A stretch of 64,000 nucleotides of DNA from Phenylobacterium sp. GTDB taxonomy: Bacteria > Pseudomonadota > Alphaproteobacteria > Caulobacterales > Caulobacteraceae. Under the pieces are notes generated by a model, which saw nothing but the letters and a program-made list of their open reading frames with translations, did no database searches and was not told the DNA's origin. The position numbers were made by a program, and so were the translations under genes. The stretch spans positions 16,510 to 80,509 of the forward strand of contig JADBYZ010000005.1 in NCBI GenBank assembly GCA_020402745.1, written 5' to 3'. This document shows, piece after piece, positions 20,801-29,369 of the stretch (positions are counted from its first letter, which is position 1; each line of letters starts with the position of its first letter).

Positions 20801-21199
20801 GCGCTTGTCGCTTCCGTCGCGGTTCATGATCCAGATGTTGTCGCCGCCGCCACGGTCGGAGGTGAAGGCGATCCGCCTGCCGTCGGGCGAGAAGCGCGGC
20901 TGGGTCTCGTAGGGCAGGCCCTCGGAGATCCGGGTCGGCGCGCCGCCGCTGATCGGCAGGGTGTAGATGTCGCCAAGGAGGTCGAACACCAGGGTCCGCC
21001 CGTCGGGGCTGACATCCAGGTTCATCCAGGTGCCTTCCTCGACCGCAATCGGGACCTCGCGCACCTTCATCCCCGGAGGCGCGGCGACATCCCACTTCGG
21101 CGCCTCCTTGGCGTCCTCAGCGTGCGCGGCGGCCGGCAGGGCGGCCGCGAGGCCCACCGCCAGGGCAAGACGCGAGGCGGTACGGGCAAAGGTCTTCAT
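17897..21199 (-). CDS. TolB-like beta-propeller/amidohydrolase fusion protein, secreted
   Basis: This 1100-residue protein has a signal peptide (MKTFARTASRLALAVGLAAALPAAAHAE). Repeated WD40-like/PD40 blades follow (FSPDGRRIAFTSDRGG, WSPDGQYIVAK, FAPDGRHVYFTRN, WSADGRKLVYVRW and others, about 60-620). A C-terminal amidohydrolase domain contains VIPGLVDAHAHGPYG (metal-binding HxH), HNLPLGVVYED, IGAHGQEPG and the closing SLEPGKLADLVVLDADP. ATG 21199 is chosen for the signal peptide and the GGGGGAGA upstream. Family members are thought to hydrolyse cyclic amides or peptides in the periplasm; the substrate is unknown. It is monocistronic as far as can be seen. Confidence 0.88.
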   Translation of the reverse strand: MKTFARTASRLALAVGLAAALPAAAHAEDAKEAPKWDVAAPPGMKVREVPIAVEEGTWMNLDVSPDGRTLVFDLLGDIYTLPISGGAPTRISEGLPYETQPRFSPDGRRIAFTSDRGGGDNIWIMNRDGSDKRQLTQESFRLMNQPSWSPDGQYIVAKKHFTTQRSLGTGEVWMYHVSGGDGVLLVKRPSEQHQKELGEPIFAPDGRHVYFTRNTTPGPIFEYAQDSNTQLFAIDRYDLSTGKTERVIGGEGGAVRPTPSPDGKWIAHVRREATQPRLYVRNLATGEDRKVFDALDMDMQETWAVTGVYPNLAWTPDSASVVVWAGGKLNRVDLASGKSTVIPFRIADTRGLIDPPRPSVAVAPDSFETKMPRGASVSPDGRSVVFETLGKLWIKPMAGGEPRRLTRDEAAMEAYPSWSADGRKLVYVRWTDAGLGEVRTIAATGGKSTALTPAGHYARPRFSPDGGIVVFEKDRGGYLSSPRGSAEPGVYRVAAGGGQMTRITDNGGSPQFGAANDRVFVIEGDAKESRLVSLDLNGEARRVHARGELVNDYRVSPDGGFLAFRQNYQAYVTPMAPGAQEVSLSPKGGALPVVKVSGDGADWIHWSEGGKRLNWSLGPTVFSADRAAMFADAPLAKGAQPAKFDPPKTGVSLSMQITADKPRGRIAIVGARVVTMKGADGGVIEDGVVLVERDRIKAVGRRGEVAIPAGTPMLDASGKTVIPGLVDAHAHGPYGIDEITPQANWAEMVNLALGVTTQHDPSSSARTVFPALEMVRAGRIVGPRTFSTAEIVYGARQAGVYAQIDSYEDALAHVRRLKAQGAHSLKNYNQPRRDQRQQVTAAALAEGMRSVAEGGSLFGLDMTLIADGNTTVEHNLPLGVVYEDVLQFFSQSRTGYTPTLVVTYGGPAGDPYWRAHTEVWKHPLLQRHQPAAILNASNARREIAPEGDYKDDDSAREAAKLARRGVPVAIGAHGQEPGIAAHWELWSFARGGMTPVEALRAGTIEAARSLGYDADIGSLEPGKLADLVVLDADPTQDIRNSDKVSKVMIGGRLLDAATLNEELTGSRKRPAYWWEGADGAPGYTGPAGGGAGVHADQDDG

Positions 21200-21372
21200 C
21201 GGTGGAATCTCCCCCAGGCTGGACGAGGACTCTCGGCCAGGCGCTGGAACTGTCAATGCGCCGTCTGGCGAAGGTCGCTTCCACCGGACGACGTCAGATC
21301 AGAACCCCAGCCAAGGCGCGCCCCGCCAGCGCCCGCAAGGGGCCGGCCGAGCGGCCTGCCGGATTGCTAGGC

Positions 21373-22602
21373 TCAGCGCCCGGTCGGCACGTCCTTGAAG
21401 GCGACGTCCTTGTCGAGGCGGATGTCGCCGGGCAGGCCCAGGACGCGCTCGGCGATGATGTTGCGCAGAATCTCGTCGGTGCCGCCGGCGATGCGCAGGC
21501 CCGGGGCCATCATCAGCGAGCCATGGAACCCGCCCGACAGGGGGGCGAGGTCCGGGTCATTGATGATCCCGTACTGGTCCAGCATCTCCACCGCCTCGTT
21601 GGCCAGGTCCTGCATGAGGGTGGCCGAGACGATCTTGCCGATGGAGCTTTCCGGTCCCGGGGTCTGGCCCTTGGACAGGGCGGTCATGGTCCGGTTGCGG
21701 GCGTGGCGCAGGCCCTCGGCCTGGACGTACCAGTCGGCCAGCTTCTCGCGGACAGCGCTCTCCTGGAGCAGGGGGGCGCCATCGGAGCCGGTGGTGTCGC
21801 GGGCGGCCTCCAGGAACTGGGACCAGCCCGCTCCGGTGGCGCCGCCGACGGCCAGGCGCTCGTTCATCAGGGTGACCAGGGAAACCTTCCAGCCGTCGCC
21901 CACGCCGCCGAGGCGCTGGCTGTCCTTGACCCGGACGTCGGTGAAGAAGACCTCGTTGAAGCCCGAGCCGCCGGACATCTGGTGGATCGGACGGACCTCG
22001 ACGCCCGGGTCCTTCATGTCCACCCAGAACATGGTCAGGCCCTTGTGCTTGGGCAGGTTCGGGTCGGTTCGGACGATGACGATGCCAAAGTCCGAGAACT
22101 GGGCGCCGGTGGTCCAGACCTTCTGGCCATTGATGATCCAGTCGCCGGACCCGTCGGGCGCCTTCTCGGCGCGGGTGCGGGCCGCCGCCACGTCGGAGCC
22201 GCCGCTGGGCTCGGAGAAGAGCTGGCACCAGATCTCCTCACCGCGGATGGCGGGCGGCCCGAACCGCTCCTTGGTGGCCGGGTCGGCGAAGTTCATGACG
22301 GTGGGCACGCACATGCCCAGGCCGATCTGGAACGGGTTGGAGGGGATGGGGTAGCGCGCCTCTTCCTCACCGAAGATCACGCTGCCGATGGGCGTGCCGC
22401 CCTGGCCGCCCCACTCCTTGGGCCAGGTGATGCAGGCGAAGCCGGCGGCGGCCTTCTTGGCCTGCCAGGCCTTGGCGGCGGCGAGGTCGCCCCCACCCTC
22501 CCCGTCATCGTTCGCGTCGCGGGTGCGGGGCGCGTTGGCCTCCAGCCAGGTCCGGACCTTCTGGCGATAGGCGGCTTCTTCAGGCGTATCGTTGAAATCC
22601 AT
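21373..22602 (-). CDS. Acyl-CoA dehydrogenase
   Basis: This 409-residue FAD enzyme carries out alpha,beta-dehydrogenation of an acyl-CoA. It shows WPKEWGGQGG, the FAD-contact stretch CQLFSEPSGGSDVAAARTRAEK, ADPSGDWIINGQKVWTTGAQ and the C-terminal GGTDEILRNIIAERVLGLP. It resembles the long-chain or steroid side-chain (FadE17/ACAD10-11-like) class. It lies 14 bases downstream of a second acyl-CoA dehydrogenase on the same strand, and such pairs often form alpha2beta2 heterotetramers. Confidence 0.9.
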   Translation of the reverse strand: MDFNDTPEEAAYRQKVRTWLEANAPRTRDANDDGEGGGDLAAAKAWQAKKAAAGFACITWPKEWGGQGGTPIGSVIFGEEEARYPIPSNPFQIGLGMCVPTVMNFADPATKERFGPPAIRGEEIWCQLFSEPSGGSDVAAARTRAEKAPDGSGDWIINGQKVWTTGAQFSDFGIVIVRTDPNLPKHKGLTMFWVDMKDPGVEVRPIHQMSGGSGFNEVFFTDVRVKDSQRLGGVGDGWKVSLVTLMNERLAVGGATGAGWSQFLEAARDTTGSDGAPLLQESAVREKLADWYVQAEGLRHARNRTMTALSKGQTPGPESSIGKIVSATLMQDLANEAVEMLDQYGIINDPDLAPLSGGFHGSLMMAPGLRIAGGTDEILRNIIAERVLGLPGDIRLDKDVAFKDVPTGR

Positions 22603-22616
22603 GATCGGTTTCCTTC

Positions 22617-23735
22617 TCAGGCGGCCGCGTTGCGGCGTTCGAGGTGGCTGACGAGACGGTCCTTCCAGACCCGGGGGGCGCCGGCGACCAGGGAGAGCTG
22701 GCGCGAGCGGCGATAGTGCAGGTGGCAGTCCACGGCCCAGGTGAAGCCGATGCCGCCGTGGGTCTGGATGTTCTCCTTGGACCCGAACCAGTAGGCCTCT
22801 GAGGCTGCGATCCTCGCGGCGCTGGCGGCAACAGGCAGCTCGGGGGCGTTGGTGTTCAGAGCCCAGGCCCCATAGTAGGCGTTTGAGCGGGCCAGCTCGT
22901 TCTTGACGTACATGTCGGCCAGCTTGTGCTTGATGGCCTGGTAGCTGGCGATGGTGCGGCCGAAGGCGAAGCGCTCCAGGGCGTATTCCTTGGCCATCTC
23001 CAGGGCGCGGTCAGCGCCGCCGGTCTGCTCGAAGGCCAGGAGGACGGCGGCCCGGTCCAGGACCTGCTCCGCCAGGGACAGGCCCTCGCCGGCGCCGCCC
23101 AGGCGCTCGGCCGGGACCTTGTCGAAGACCAGCTTCGCCGCATCCCGCGAGGGATCCAGGGTGGAGAGGGTCTCGCGCTTCACGCCGGCGCCCGACAGAT
23201 CGACCAGGAACAGGCCCGGCTGGCCGCCTTCCTTGGCCAGGACCAGGGCATGGGTGGCGATCCCGCCGTCAGTGACGGGGATCTTGGTCCCGGAGAGACG
23301 GCCGCCCTCAACGGTCGCGCGGATCGAGGCGCCGGACAGGGCGCCAGGCCCTTCTGAAGTCGCAAGGGCGCCGATGACGTCGCCGGCGGCGATGCCCGGC
23401 AGGACGGCGGCCTTCTGGGCCTCAGAGCCGGCGAGCATCACGGCCTCAGCCAGGACATAGACGGTGGAGGCGAAGGGGATGGGCGCTACGGCGCGGCCCA
23501 GCTCCTCGGCGATGACGCAGAGCTCAAGACGGCCGAGGCCGAGGCCGCCGTGCTCCTCGGGAATGGCGGCGCCCAGCCAGCCCTGGCCGGCGACGGCCTT
23601 CCAGAGCTCGGGATCCCAGGTCGCTGAGGGATCGTCGATCACCTTGCGGACGCGGCTCGTCGGGCAGTTGGCCTCGAGGAAGCGCCTCGCCTCGTTCTTG
23701 AGGAACTTCTGGTCCTCGGAGAAATCGAAATTCAT
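22617..23735 (-). CDS. Acyl-CoA dehydrogenase, partner subunit
   Basis: This 372-residue protein starts MNFDFSEDQKFLKNEARRFLEANC at ATG 23735. It has GWLGAAIPEEHGGLGLGRLELCVIAEELG, a shortened middle domain (ATSEGPGALSGASIRATVEGG) and HGGIGFTWAVDCHLHYRRSRQL at the C-terminus. The weakly conserved FAD region compared with its neighbour at 21373 suggests the two form a heteromeric acyl-CoA dehydrogenase in which this subunit helps complete the active site. The pair is transcribed from an intergenic region of 226 bases divergent from the LytTR gene. Confidence 0.85.
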   Translation of the reverse strand: MNFDFSEDQKFLKNEARRFLEANCPTSRVRKVIDDPSATWDPELWKAVAGQGWLGAAIPEEHGGLGLGRLELCVIAEELGRAVAPIPFASTVYVLAEAVMLAGSEAQKAAVLPGIAAGDVIGALATSEGPGALSGASIRATVEGGRLSGTKIPVTDGGIATHALVLAKEGGQPGLFLVDLSGAGVKRETLSTLDPSRDAAKLVFDKVPAERLGGAGEGLSLAEQVLDRAAVLLAFEQTGGADRALEMAKEYALERFAFGRTIASYQAIKHKLADMYVKNELARSNAYYGAWALNTNAPELPVAASAARIAASEAYWFGSKENIQTHGGIGFTWAVDCHLHYRRSRQLSLVAGAPRVWKDRLVSHLERRNAAA

Positions 23736-23961
23736 GGCCTCGCACGCCTCCCTGCGCCGGTCCGTTGTCCGCTCAGCCGGCACCATAGTCCCGGCCACAG
23801 GTCGGCGGAAGACTGACCTCGCGTCAGGGACGGCGACCAATCCGGAGCGCCTCTGACGGGGTCACCAGCCCTGCGGCCCGCCGGGACGAGGCGGCACCGG
23901 CTTTCTTGACGGAGGTCTTTGGAAACATCACAACCCGGGCATGACCCCGGGTGAGATTCAC

Positions 23962-24831
23962 ATGCGTCAAACGACGCTTTCCTGGCCTGCTTTCCTCTGG
24001 GCCGCCGGCCTGGGGCTGGTGACGCTTTTCACGCTCCTGGATCCCGAACCCTCGAGGTCGCTCGGCCTCTTGGAGCGGCTCTTGTTCTGGCTTCTCCACG
24101 TGGGCGGGCTGATCCTCGTGATGCAATCCAGCCAGTCGTTTCTCTCGCGCATCTCACCCTCGCGACACCTGAACCCCTGGATCCAGATTGTGATCGCCGG
24201 CTTGATCGGCGCCGCGATCTTCGCACCCATCGGAGCCTGGCTGGACGGGTTCTTCGGATTGTCGGAGGTCAAGGAGGATGTGAACCAGCCCTGGCCCTAC
24301 CAGGTTTTCGAGGATTTCACCGCAATCGCTCCCGCCGCAGTCTTCTGCTGGGTTGGACTTAACGCGGCGCGCAACCTTCGTTTGCCAGCCCCGAATGAGG
24401 CCTCTCCACGCCCCCCTCCCGCCCCGCAGGAGTTGACCGAGGCCTCTGAACCGGCGCCGGTGCGACTTGACGTCCAGCCCCCGGGCCAAGCCATGGGAGC
24501 AGATGAGGCAGGGCCTCCGTTCTGGTCCCGCGTGCCAAGAGCGCTGGGGCGCGACCTTGTCGCTCTGACCGCCGAACTCCACTACCTGCGGGTCGAGACC
24601 GCAAATGGAGACGCGCTCATCCTCTACCCCTTCGGACAGGCCGTCGCTGAGCTCGCTGCGTCCATGCCGGACGGCTCCCAGATCCATCGTTCACATTGGG
24701 TGGCGCACTCCCATGTGGCCAAGATCCAAAGGGACCGCGGACGGGTATTCTGCCTCTTGAACAGTGGAACGCGACTACCTGTCGGGCGTCGGCGCCAGGC
24801 CGCCATCCTCGCCCGCCTCTCAAGCGCCTGA
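23962..24831 (+). CDS. Membrane-anchored LytTR-domain transcription regulator
   Basis: This 289-residue protein has an N-terminal membrane domain with about four spans (around 8-27, 36-55, 72-92 and 118-138). A Pro-rich linker (145-185) leads to a C-terminal LytTR DNA-binding domain: LVALTAELHYLRVETANGD, VAELAASMPDGSQIHRSHWVA and KIQRDRGRVFCLLNSGTRLPVGRRRQAAIL. There is no receiver domain, so the signal is probably sensed in the membrane. ATG 23962 is preferred because GGTGAG lies 6 bases upstream; ATG 23941 is possible. Direct repeats fitting LytTR sites lie just downstream, before the outer-membrane protein gene. Confidence 0.88.
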   Translation: MRQTTLSWPAFLWAAGLGLVTLFTLLDPEPSRSLGLLERLLFWLLHVGGLILVMQSSQSFLSRISPSRHLNPWIQIVIAGLIGAAIFAPIGAWLDGFFGLSEVKEDVNQPWPYQVFEDFTAIAPAAVFCWVGLNAARNLRLPAPNEASPRPPPAPQELTEASEPAPVRLDVQPPGQAMGADEAGPPFWSRVPRALGRDLVALTAELHYLRVETANGDALILYPFGQAVAELAASMPDGSQIHRSHWVAHSHVAKIQRDRGRVFCLLNSGTRLPVGRRRQAAILARLSSA

Positions 24832-24890
24832 AGGGCCAGGGCGGCGCAGGCGTCGGTCCTGCAGGATACGCACCCCGTCCTTCGGACAGC

Positions 24891-24961
24891 GCCGTTCATG
24901 CGCGCACCCTCGCCATTCGCGCCCCGCACGGCCGTTCGTGCAGGTGCGAGCGCCGTTCGTG
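24891..24961 (+). promoter_or_regulatory. Four direct repeats resembling paired LytTR binding sites
   Basis: GCCGTTCAT (24891), GCCATTCGC (24912), GCCGTTCGT (24931) and GCCGTTCGT (24952) are direct repeats. Within each pair the start-to-start distance is 21 bases, that is 9-mers with a 12-base spacer. Known LytTR sites are two 9-base direct repeats with a GTT core and a 12-13 base spacer. The array ends 68 bases before the ATG of the beta-barrel gene and begins 60 bases after the LytTR gene stop. Regulation of that gene by the adjacent LytTR protein is inference. Confidence 0.65.
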
Positions 24962-25028
24962 CAGCACGCCATTATGGCGCCCATTTTCGGAAGCAGGTTC
25001 GCCTCACCATGAAGACGGAGGTTTCAGT

Positions 25029-25694
25029 ATGTTTCGGTTCCGATCCAGGATCCTTGTAACGACGCTTGTCGGGACCCTTCTTGCCGGAGGCGTTGCGATG
25101 GCTCAGGAGGCCGGCGACCAGCCCGGCTTCTATGCCCGCGTATACGGTGGAATCTCGACACTCAGCGACACCAGGGTGGACGTGGGAATGTCCTCCGCTT
25201 CCGGCGAGTTCAGCGGACGCACCCTCGCCGGCGGCGCCTTTGGCTATGACTATGAGGGGCCGTGGCGCGTGGAGATCGAGTACACGTACCGCTCAAGCGA
25301 CGTCAAAGTGCCCGCCGGCTTCGCGGGCGGCGGGGACTACGCCTCTACGGCGATCCTCGTCAACGGCCTCTACAACTTAGGCCAGTTGGGACCGCTGCGA
25401 CCCTATGTGGGTGCAGGGATTGGCTTTACCCGTGAAGTGGATCTTGATCTAAAGCCGCAGACGGCACCTTCGGCGCCGCCCTCATTCGCCCCCGGGTCCT
25501 ACTCGAGTTCGGGTCGCTTGGCCTTCCAGGCCATTACGGGCGCCGAGATCCCATTCGATGAGCGCTGGTCTGGATTCGGAGAGCTTCGTGCCTTTGCAAT
25601 CGATAGCCCCAACCTGTCGGGCTCCGGCGGGAAGAAACTGAGGGCGGACTATCAGACCTTTGACGTTCTGGTCGGCGTTTCCAGGCGGTTCTGA
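25029..25694 (+). CDS. Outer-membrane beta-barrel protein
   Basis: This 221-residue protein has a signal peptide (MFRFRSRILVTTLVGTLLAGGVAMAQ) and an eight-strand-like barrel: FYARVYGGISTL, GAFGYDYEGPWRVEIEYTYRSSDV, STAILVNGLYNLG, LRPYVGAGIGFTREV, RLAFQAITGAEIPF and the terminal FDVLVGVSRRF ending in Phe. GGAGG lies 7 bases before ATG 25029. It resembles the Omp25/P44-Msp2-type small porin-like family. Its promoter region carries the LytTR-like direct repeats, so it is likely the target of the upstream regulator. Confidence 0.85.
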   Translation: MFRFRSRILVTTLVGTLLAGGVAMAQEAGDQPGFYARVYGGISTLSDTRVDVGMSSASGEFSGRTLAGGAFGYDYEGPWRVEIEYTYRSSDVKVPAGFAGGGDYASTAILVNGLYNLGQLGPLRPYVGAGIGFTREVDLDLKPQTAPSAPPSFAPGSYSSSGRLAFQAITGAEIPFDERWSGFGELRAFAIDSPNLSGSGGKKLRADYQTFDVLVGVSRRF

Positions 25695-25801
25695 CGAAGG
25701 CTGCTGGCGCCCCCTCGCCACCCTGGCGGACCCCCCTGGGGGACAGGCGAGGACGCCCCGGCTGAGCTCGCGCCACTCACGCGAGCGACCCGGTAAGCCG
25801 T

Positions 25802-25859
25802 CTCGCCCTGCATGACAGGGCGAGCGAACGGGCCGGGATCGGGAAGACACCGATCCCGG
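25802..25859. terminator. Tandem hairpins between convergent genes
   Basis: Two perfect inverted repeats lie here. CTCGCCCTG/CAGGGCGAG (25802-25810 and 25816-25824) has a 5-base loop; CCGGGATCGG/CCGATCCCGG (25833-25842 and 25850-25859) has a 7-base loop. They sit between the end of the beta-barrel gene and the end of valS, so they probably serve as a bidirectional terminator or 3' stabiliser, though no T-run follows. Confidence 0.55.
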
Positions 25860-25880
25860 GTCAGGACCGGAGGGGAAAGG

Positions 25881-28535
25881 TCAGTTCAGGCGGGCCAGGG
25901 CCGCCTGCAGGCGCTCGCGAGCCGCCTCGGCTTCGGCCAGGCGCTCGCGGTTCTCCTCCACCACCTCCTCCGGCGCCCGGGCCACGAAGTCCGGGTTGTC
26001 GAGCTTGCGGCGGGTCTGCTCGGCGGTGGCGGCCAGGGCGGCCACCTCCTTGGCCAGGCGAGCCTTCTCGGCGGCGAGATCGATGAACTCGGCCACCGGC
26101 AGGGCCAGGGTCGCGCCCTGGACCACGAAAGGAATGGAGCCGGCGGGCGCTTCGGTCACGACGCTGACGCCCGAAACCCGGAGCATCTGGCCGATCACCG
26201 GGGCGTAGGCCGCCAGTATGGCCGACTGGGCGGCGTCCGCCTCGACCACCAACAAGGAGGGCCGGGCGCCGAGGGGCACGTTCAGTTCCGAACGGACCGA
26301 GCGGCCCTCGGCGATGGCGGCGATGACCAGCCCCACCTCGGCGGCGGCGGACGGATCGGGCGACAGGGCCGACAGGTCGGGCCAGCGGGCGGAGATCAGC
26401 AGGGGCTCTGCGCGGGCGGCGCCCAGGTCGGCGGTCTGGTCCCACAGCTCCTCGGTCAGGAAGGGCATGACCGGATGCAGCAGCTTCAGAATCACATCCA
26501 GGACCCAGGCGGCGGTGGCGCGGGTCTCGGCCTGGGCGCCGGCGTCCTCGCCATTCAAGACCGGCTTGGACAGCTCGACATACCAGTCGCAGAAGGTGTT
26601 CCAGATGAACCGGTAGAGCAGGCCCGCCGCCTCGTCGAAGCCGCAGCCGTCCAGGGCCTCCGTCACCGCCGCAGCCGTGCGCGCGGTCTCGCCGACGATC
26701 CAGCGGTTGACCGCCCCCTTGACCGTCGCCGGGTCGAAGCCCTCGGCCCGGACGCAGCCATTGACCTGGCAGAACCGCGCGGCGTTCCAAAGCTTGGTGC
26801 CGAAATTCCGATAGCCTTCGATGCGCTGGGTCGAGAGCTTGATATCCCTACCCTGCCCCGACATGGCCGTCAGGGTGAAGCGCAGGGCGTCCGCCCCGTA
26901 GGTGTCGATCAGGTCCAGGGGGTCCATCACATTGCCCTTGGACTTGGACATCTTCTTGCCCGAGGCGTCGCGGACGAGGGCGTTGAAGAACACCCGCCGG
27001 AAAGGGACCTCGCCGGTGAAGTGCAGGCCCAGCATCATCATCCGGGCAACCCAGTAGAAGATGATGTCGAAGCCGGTGACCAGGGTGTGGGTCGGATAGA
27101 ACCGCTTGAGGTCCTCGGTCGGTTCCGGCCAGCCCAGGGTCGAGAAGGGCCAGAGCCCAGAGGAGAACCAGGTGTCGAGGACGTCCTCGTCCTGGCGCAG
27201 GGGCGTCTCGGCGCCGTAGTGGGCCTTGGCGGCGGCCAGGGCCTCGGGCTCCGTCTCCTCGACGAAGACGGCGCCGTCGGGCCCGTACCAGGCCGGGATC
27301 CGGTGCCCCCACCAGAGCTGGCGCGAGACGCACCAGGGCTCGATGTTCCGCATCCACTCGAAGTAGGTCTTGGACCAGGCCGCCGGCTCCAGGACGGTGC
27401 GCCCCTCCTCCACCGCAGCAATGGCGGGCTTGGCCAGGGTCGCAGCATCGACGAACCACTGGTCGGTCAGGTAGGGCTCGACGACGACGCCGGAGCGGTC
27501 GCCATGGGGCACCACGTGGCGGGTGGGGTCGATGCCGCGCAGCAGCTCCAGGGCTTCGAACTCGGCCACCACCTTCTTGCGGGCGACAAAGCGGTCAAGG
27601 CCGCGATAGGCCTCGGGCGCGGCCTCGCTGATGCAGCCGAAATCATCGAGGATGTTGATCATTTCCAGGCCGTGGCGCTTGCCCACCTGGAAGTCGTTGA
27701 AGTCGTGCGCCGGTGTGATCTTCACCGCCCCCGAGCCCTTCTCGGGATCGGCGTAGTCGTCGGCGACGATGGGGATCATGCGGCCAACGATGGGTAGGCG
27801 GACCCGCTTGCCCACCAGGTGGGCGTAGCGCTCGTCCTTGGGGTTCACCGCCACAGCGGTGTCGCCCAGCATGGTCTCGGGCCGGGTGGTGGCCACGACG
27901 ATCTCGCCGGAGCCGTCCTCGAGGGGATAGGCGAAGCGCCAGAAGTGGCCGTCCACCTCGCGCGGCTCGACCTCCAGGTCGGAAATGGCGGTCTGCAGGT
28001 GCGGGTCCCAGTTCACCAGCCGCTTGTCGCGGTAGAGCAGGCCCTGCTTGTGGAGGGTGACGAAGACCTTGCGGACGGCGGCGCTGAGCCCCTCGTCCAG
28101 GGTGAAGCGCTCGCGGCTCCAGTCGCAGGAGGCGCCCAGCCGGCGCAGCTGGCGGGTGATGGTGCCGCCGCTTTCGGCCTTCCAGGTCCAGACGCGCTCG
28201 ACAAAGGTCTCACGGCCCATGTCGCGTCGCCCGATGTTGCCCTCGGCGGCCAGCTGGCGCTCCACCACCATCTGGGTGGCGATGCCGGCGTGGTCCGTGC
28301 CCGGCAGCCAGAGCGCCGCCTTGCCGCGCATCCGCTCGAACCGGATCAGCACATCCTGGAGCGTGTGGTTCAGGGCGTGGCCGATGTGCAGGGAACCCGT
28401 GACGTTGGGCGGCGGGATGACCACCGAGAAGGGCTCGGCCGACGGATCATCGGTCGGCGAGAAGGCGCCGGAGGCCTCCCAGCGGGCATAGAGCCGGGGC
28501 TCGGCGGTCTTGGGGTCGAAGGTCTTGTCAAGCAT
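25881..28535 (-). CDS. valS: Valyl-tRNA synthetase
   Basis: This 884-residue class I synthetase charges tRNA-Val. The HIGH motif appears as [19 protein letters not shown] near 38-56, followed by the editing (CP1) domain with [18 protein letters not shown] near 213-229. KMSKS ([14 protein letters not shown]) falls near 528-540, then the anticodon-binding domain, and a C-terminal coiled coil ([24 protein letters not shown] through [13 protein letters not shown]). All family parts are present at normal length. It is preceded on the same strand by popZ, 141 bases upstream, an order I remember from Caulobacter. Confidence 0.96.
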   Translation of the reverse strand: MLDKTFDPKTAEPRLYARWEASGAFSPTDDPSAEPFSVVIPPPNVTGSLHIGHALNHTLQDVLIRFERMRGKAALWLPGTDHAGIATQMVVERQLAAEGNIGRRDMGRETFVERVWTWKAESGGTITRQLRRLGASCDWSRERFTLDEGLSAAVRKVFVTLHKQGLLYRDKRLVNWDPHLQTAISDLEVEPREVDGHFWRFAYPLEDGSGEIVVATTRPETMLGDTAVAVNPKDERYAHLVGKRVRLPIVGRMIPIVADDYADPEKGSGAVKITPAHDFNDFQVGKRHGLEMINILDDFGCISEAAPEAYRGLDRFVARKKVVAEFEALELLRGIDPTRHVVPHGDRSGVVVEPYLTDQWFVDAATLAKPAIAAVEEGRTVLEPAAWSKTYFEWMRNIEPWCVSRQLWWGHRIPAWYGPDGAVFVEETEPEALAAAKAHYGAETPLRQDEDVLDTWFSSGLWPFSTLGWPEPTEDLKRFYPTHTLVTGFDIIFYWVARMMMLGLHFTGEVPFRRVFFNALVRDASGKKMSKSKGNVMDPLDLIDTYGADALRFTLTAMSGQGRDIKLSTQRIEGYRNFGTKLWNAARFCQVNGCVRAEGFDPATVKGAVNRWIVGETARTAAAVTEALDGCGFDEAAGLLYRFIWNTFCDWYVELSKPVLNGEDAGAQAETRATAAWVLDVILKLLHPVMPFLTEELWDQTADLGAARAEPLLISARWPDLSALSPDPSAAAEVGLVIAAIAEGRSVRSELNVPLGARPSLLVVEADAAQSAILAAYAPVIGQMLRVSGVSVVTEAPAGSIPFVVQGATLALPVAEFIDLAAEKARLAKEVAALAATAEQTRRKLDNPDFVARAPEEVVEENRERLAEAEAARERLQAALARLN

Positions 28536-28676
28536 GGCGGTTTCCGGAGTGGACCCGTAACGGAAGGGCCGTCCGCGTCAAGTCAGGCCGTCGCGTCGTT
28601 ACGATTCACATCAAGCTCTCGCGCCCAAGACCTTGCCCACTTATCTCTACGGACTCCGAAGCCGGAGTGCTCGGGG

Positions 28677-29210
<534 letters not shown>

Positions 29211-29267
29211 CCGCCACCGCGATTCGGGAAAAGTGCAGCCTCAGAACTGAGGTTAGGCGCGCAGGTC

Positions 29268-29282
29268 TTAACAGACAATTCA
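29268..29282 (-). promoter_or_regulatory. CtrA-like motif upstream of popZ (one mismatch)
   Basis: TTAA-N7-TTCA on the plus strand differs at one base from the CtrA box TTAA-N7-TTAA. It lies 58-72 bases upstream of the popZ start. One-mismatch matches arise by chance, so this is tentative. Confidence 0.3.
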
Positions 29283-29369
29283 CCGTGGCGAAGCCCCGGT
29301 CACAAGCCCACAGGTAATCGACCCCTTTGGGTTGCGACATCGGAGGAACGCAAACTCCGACGAGAAGGG

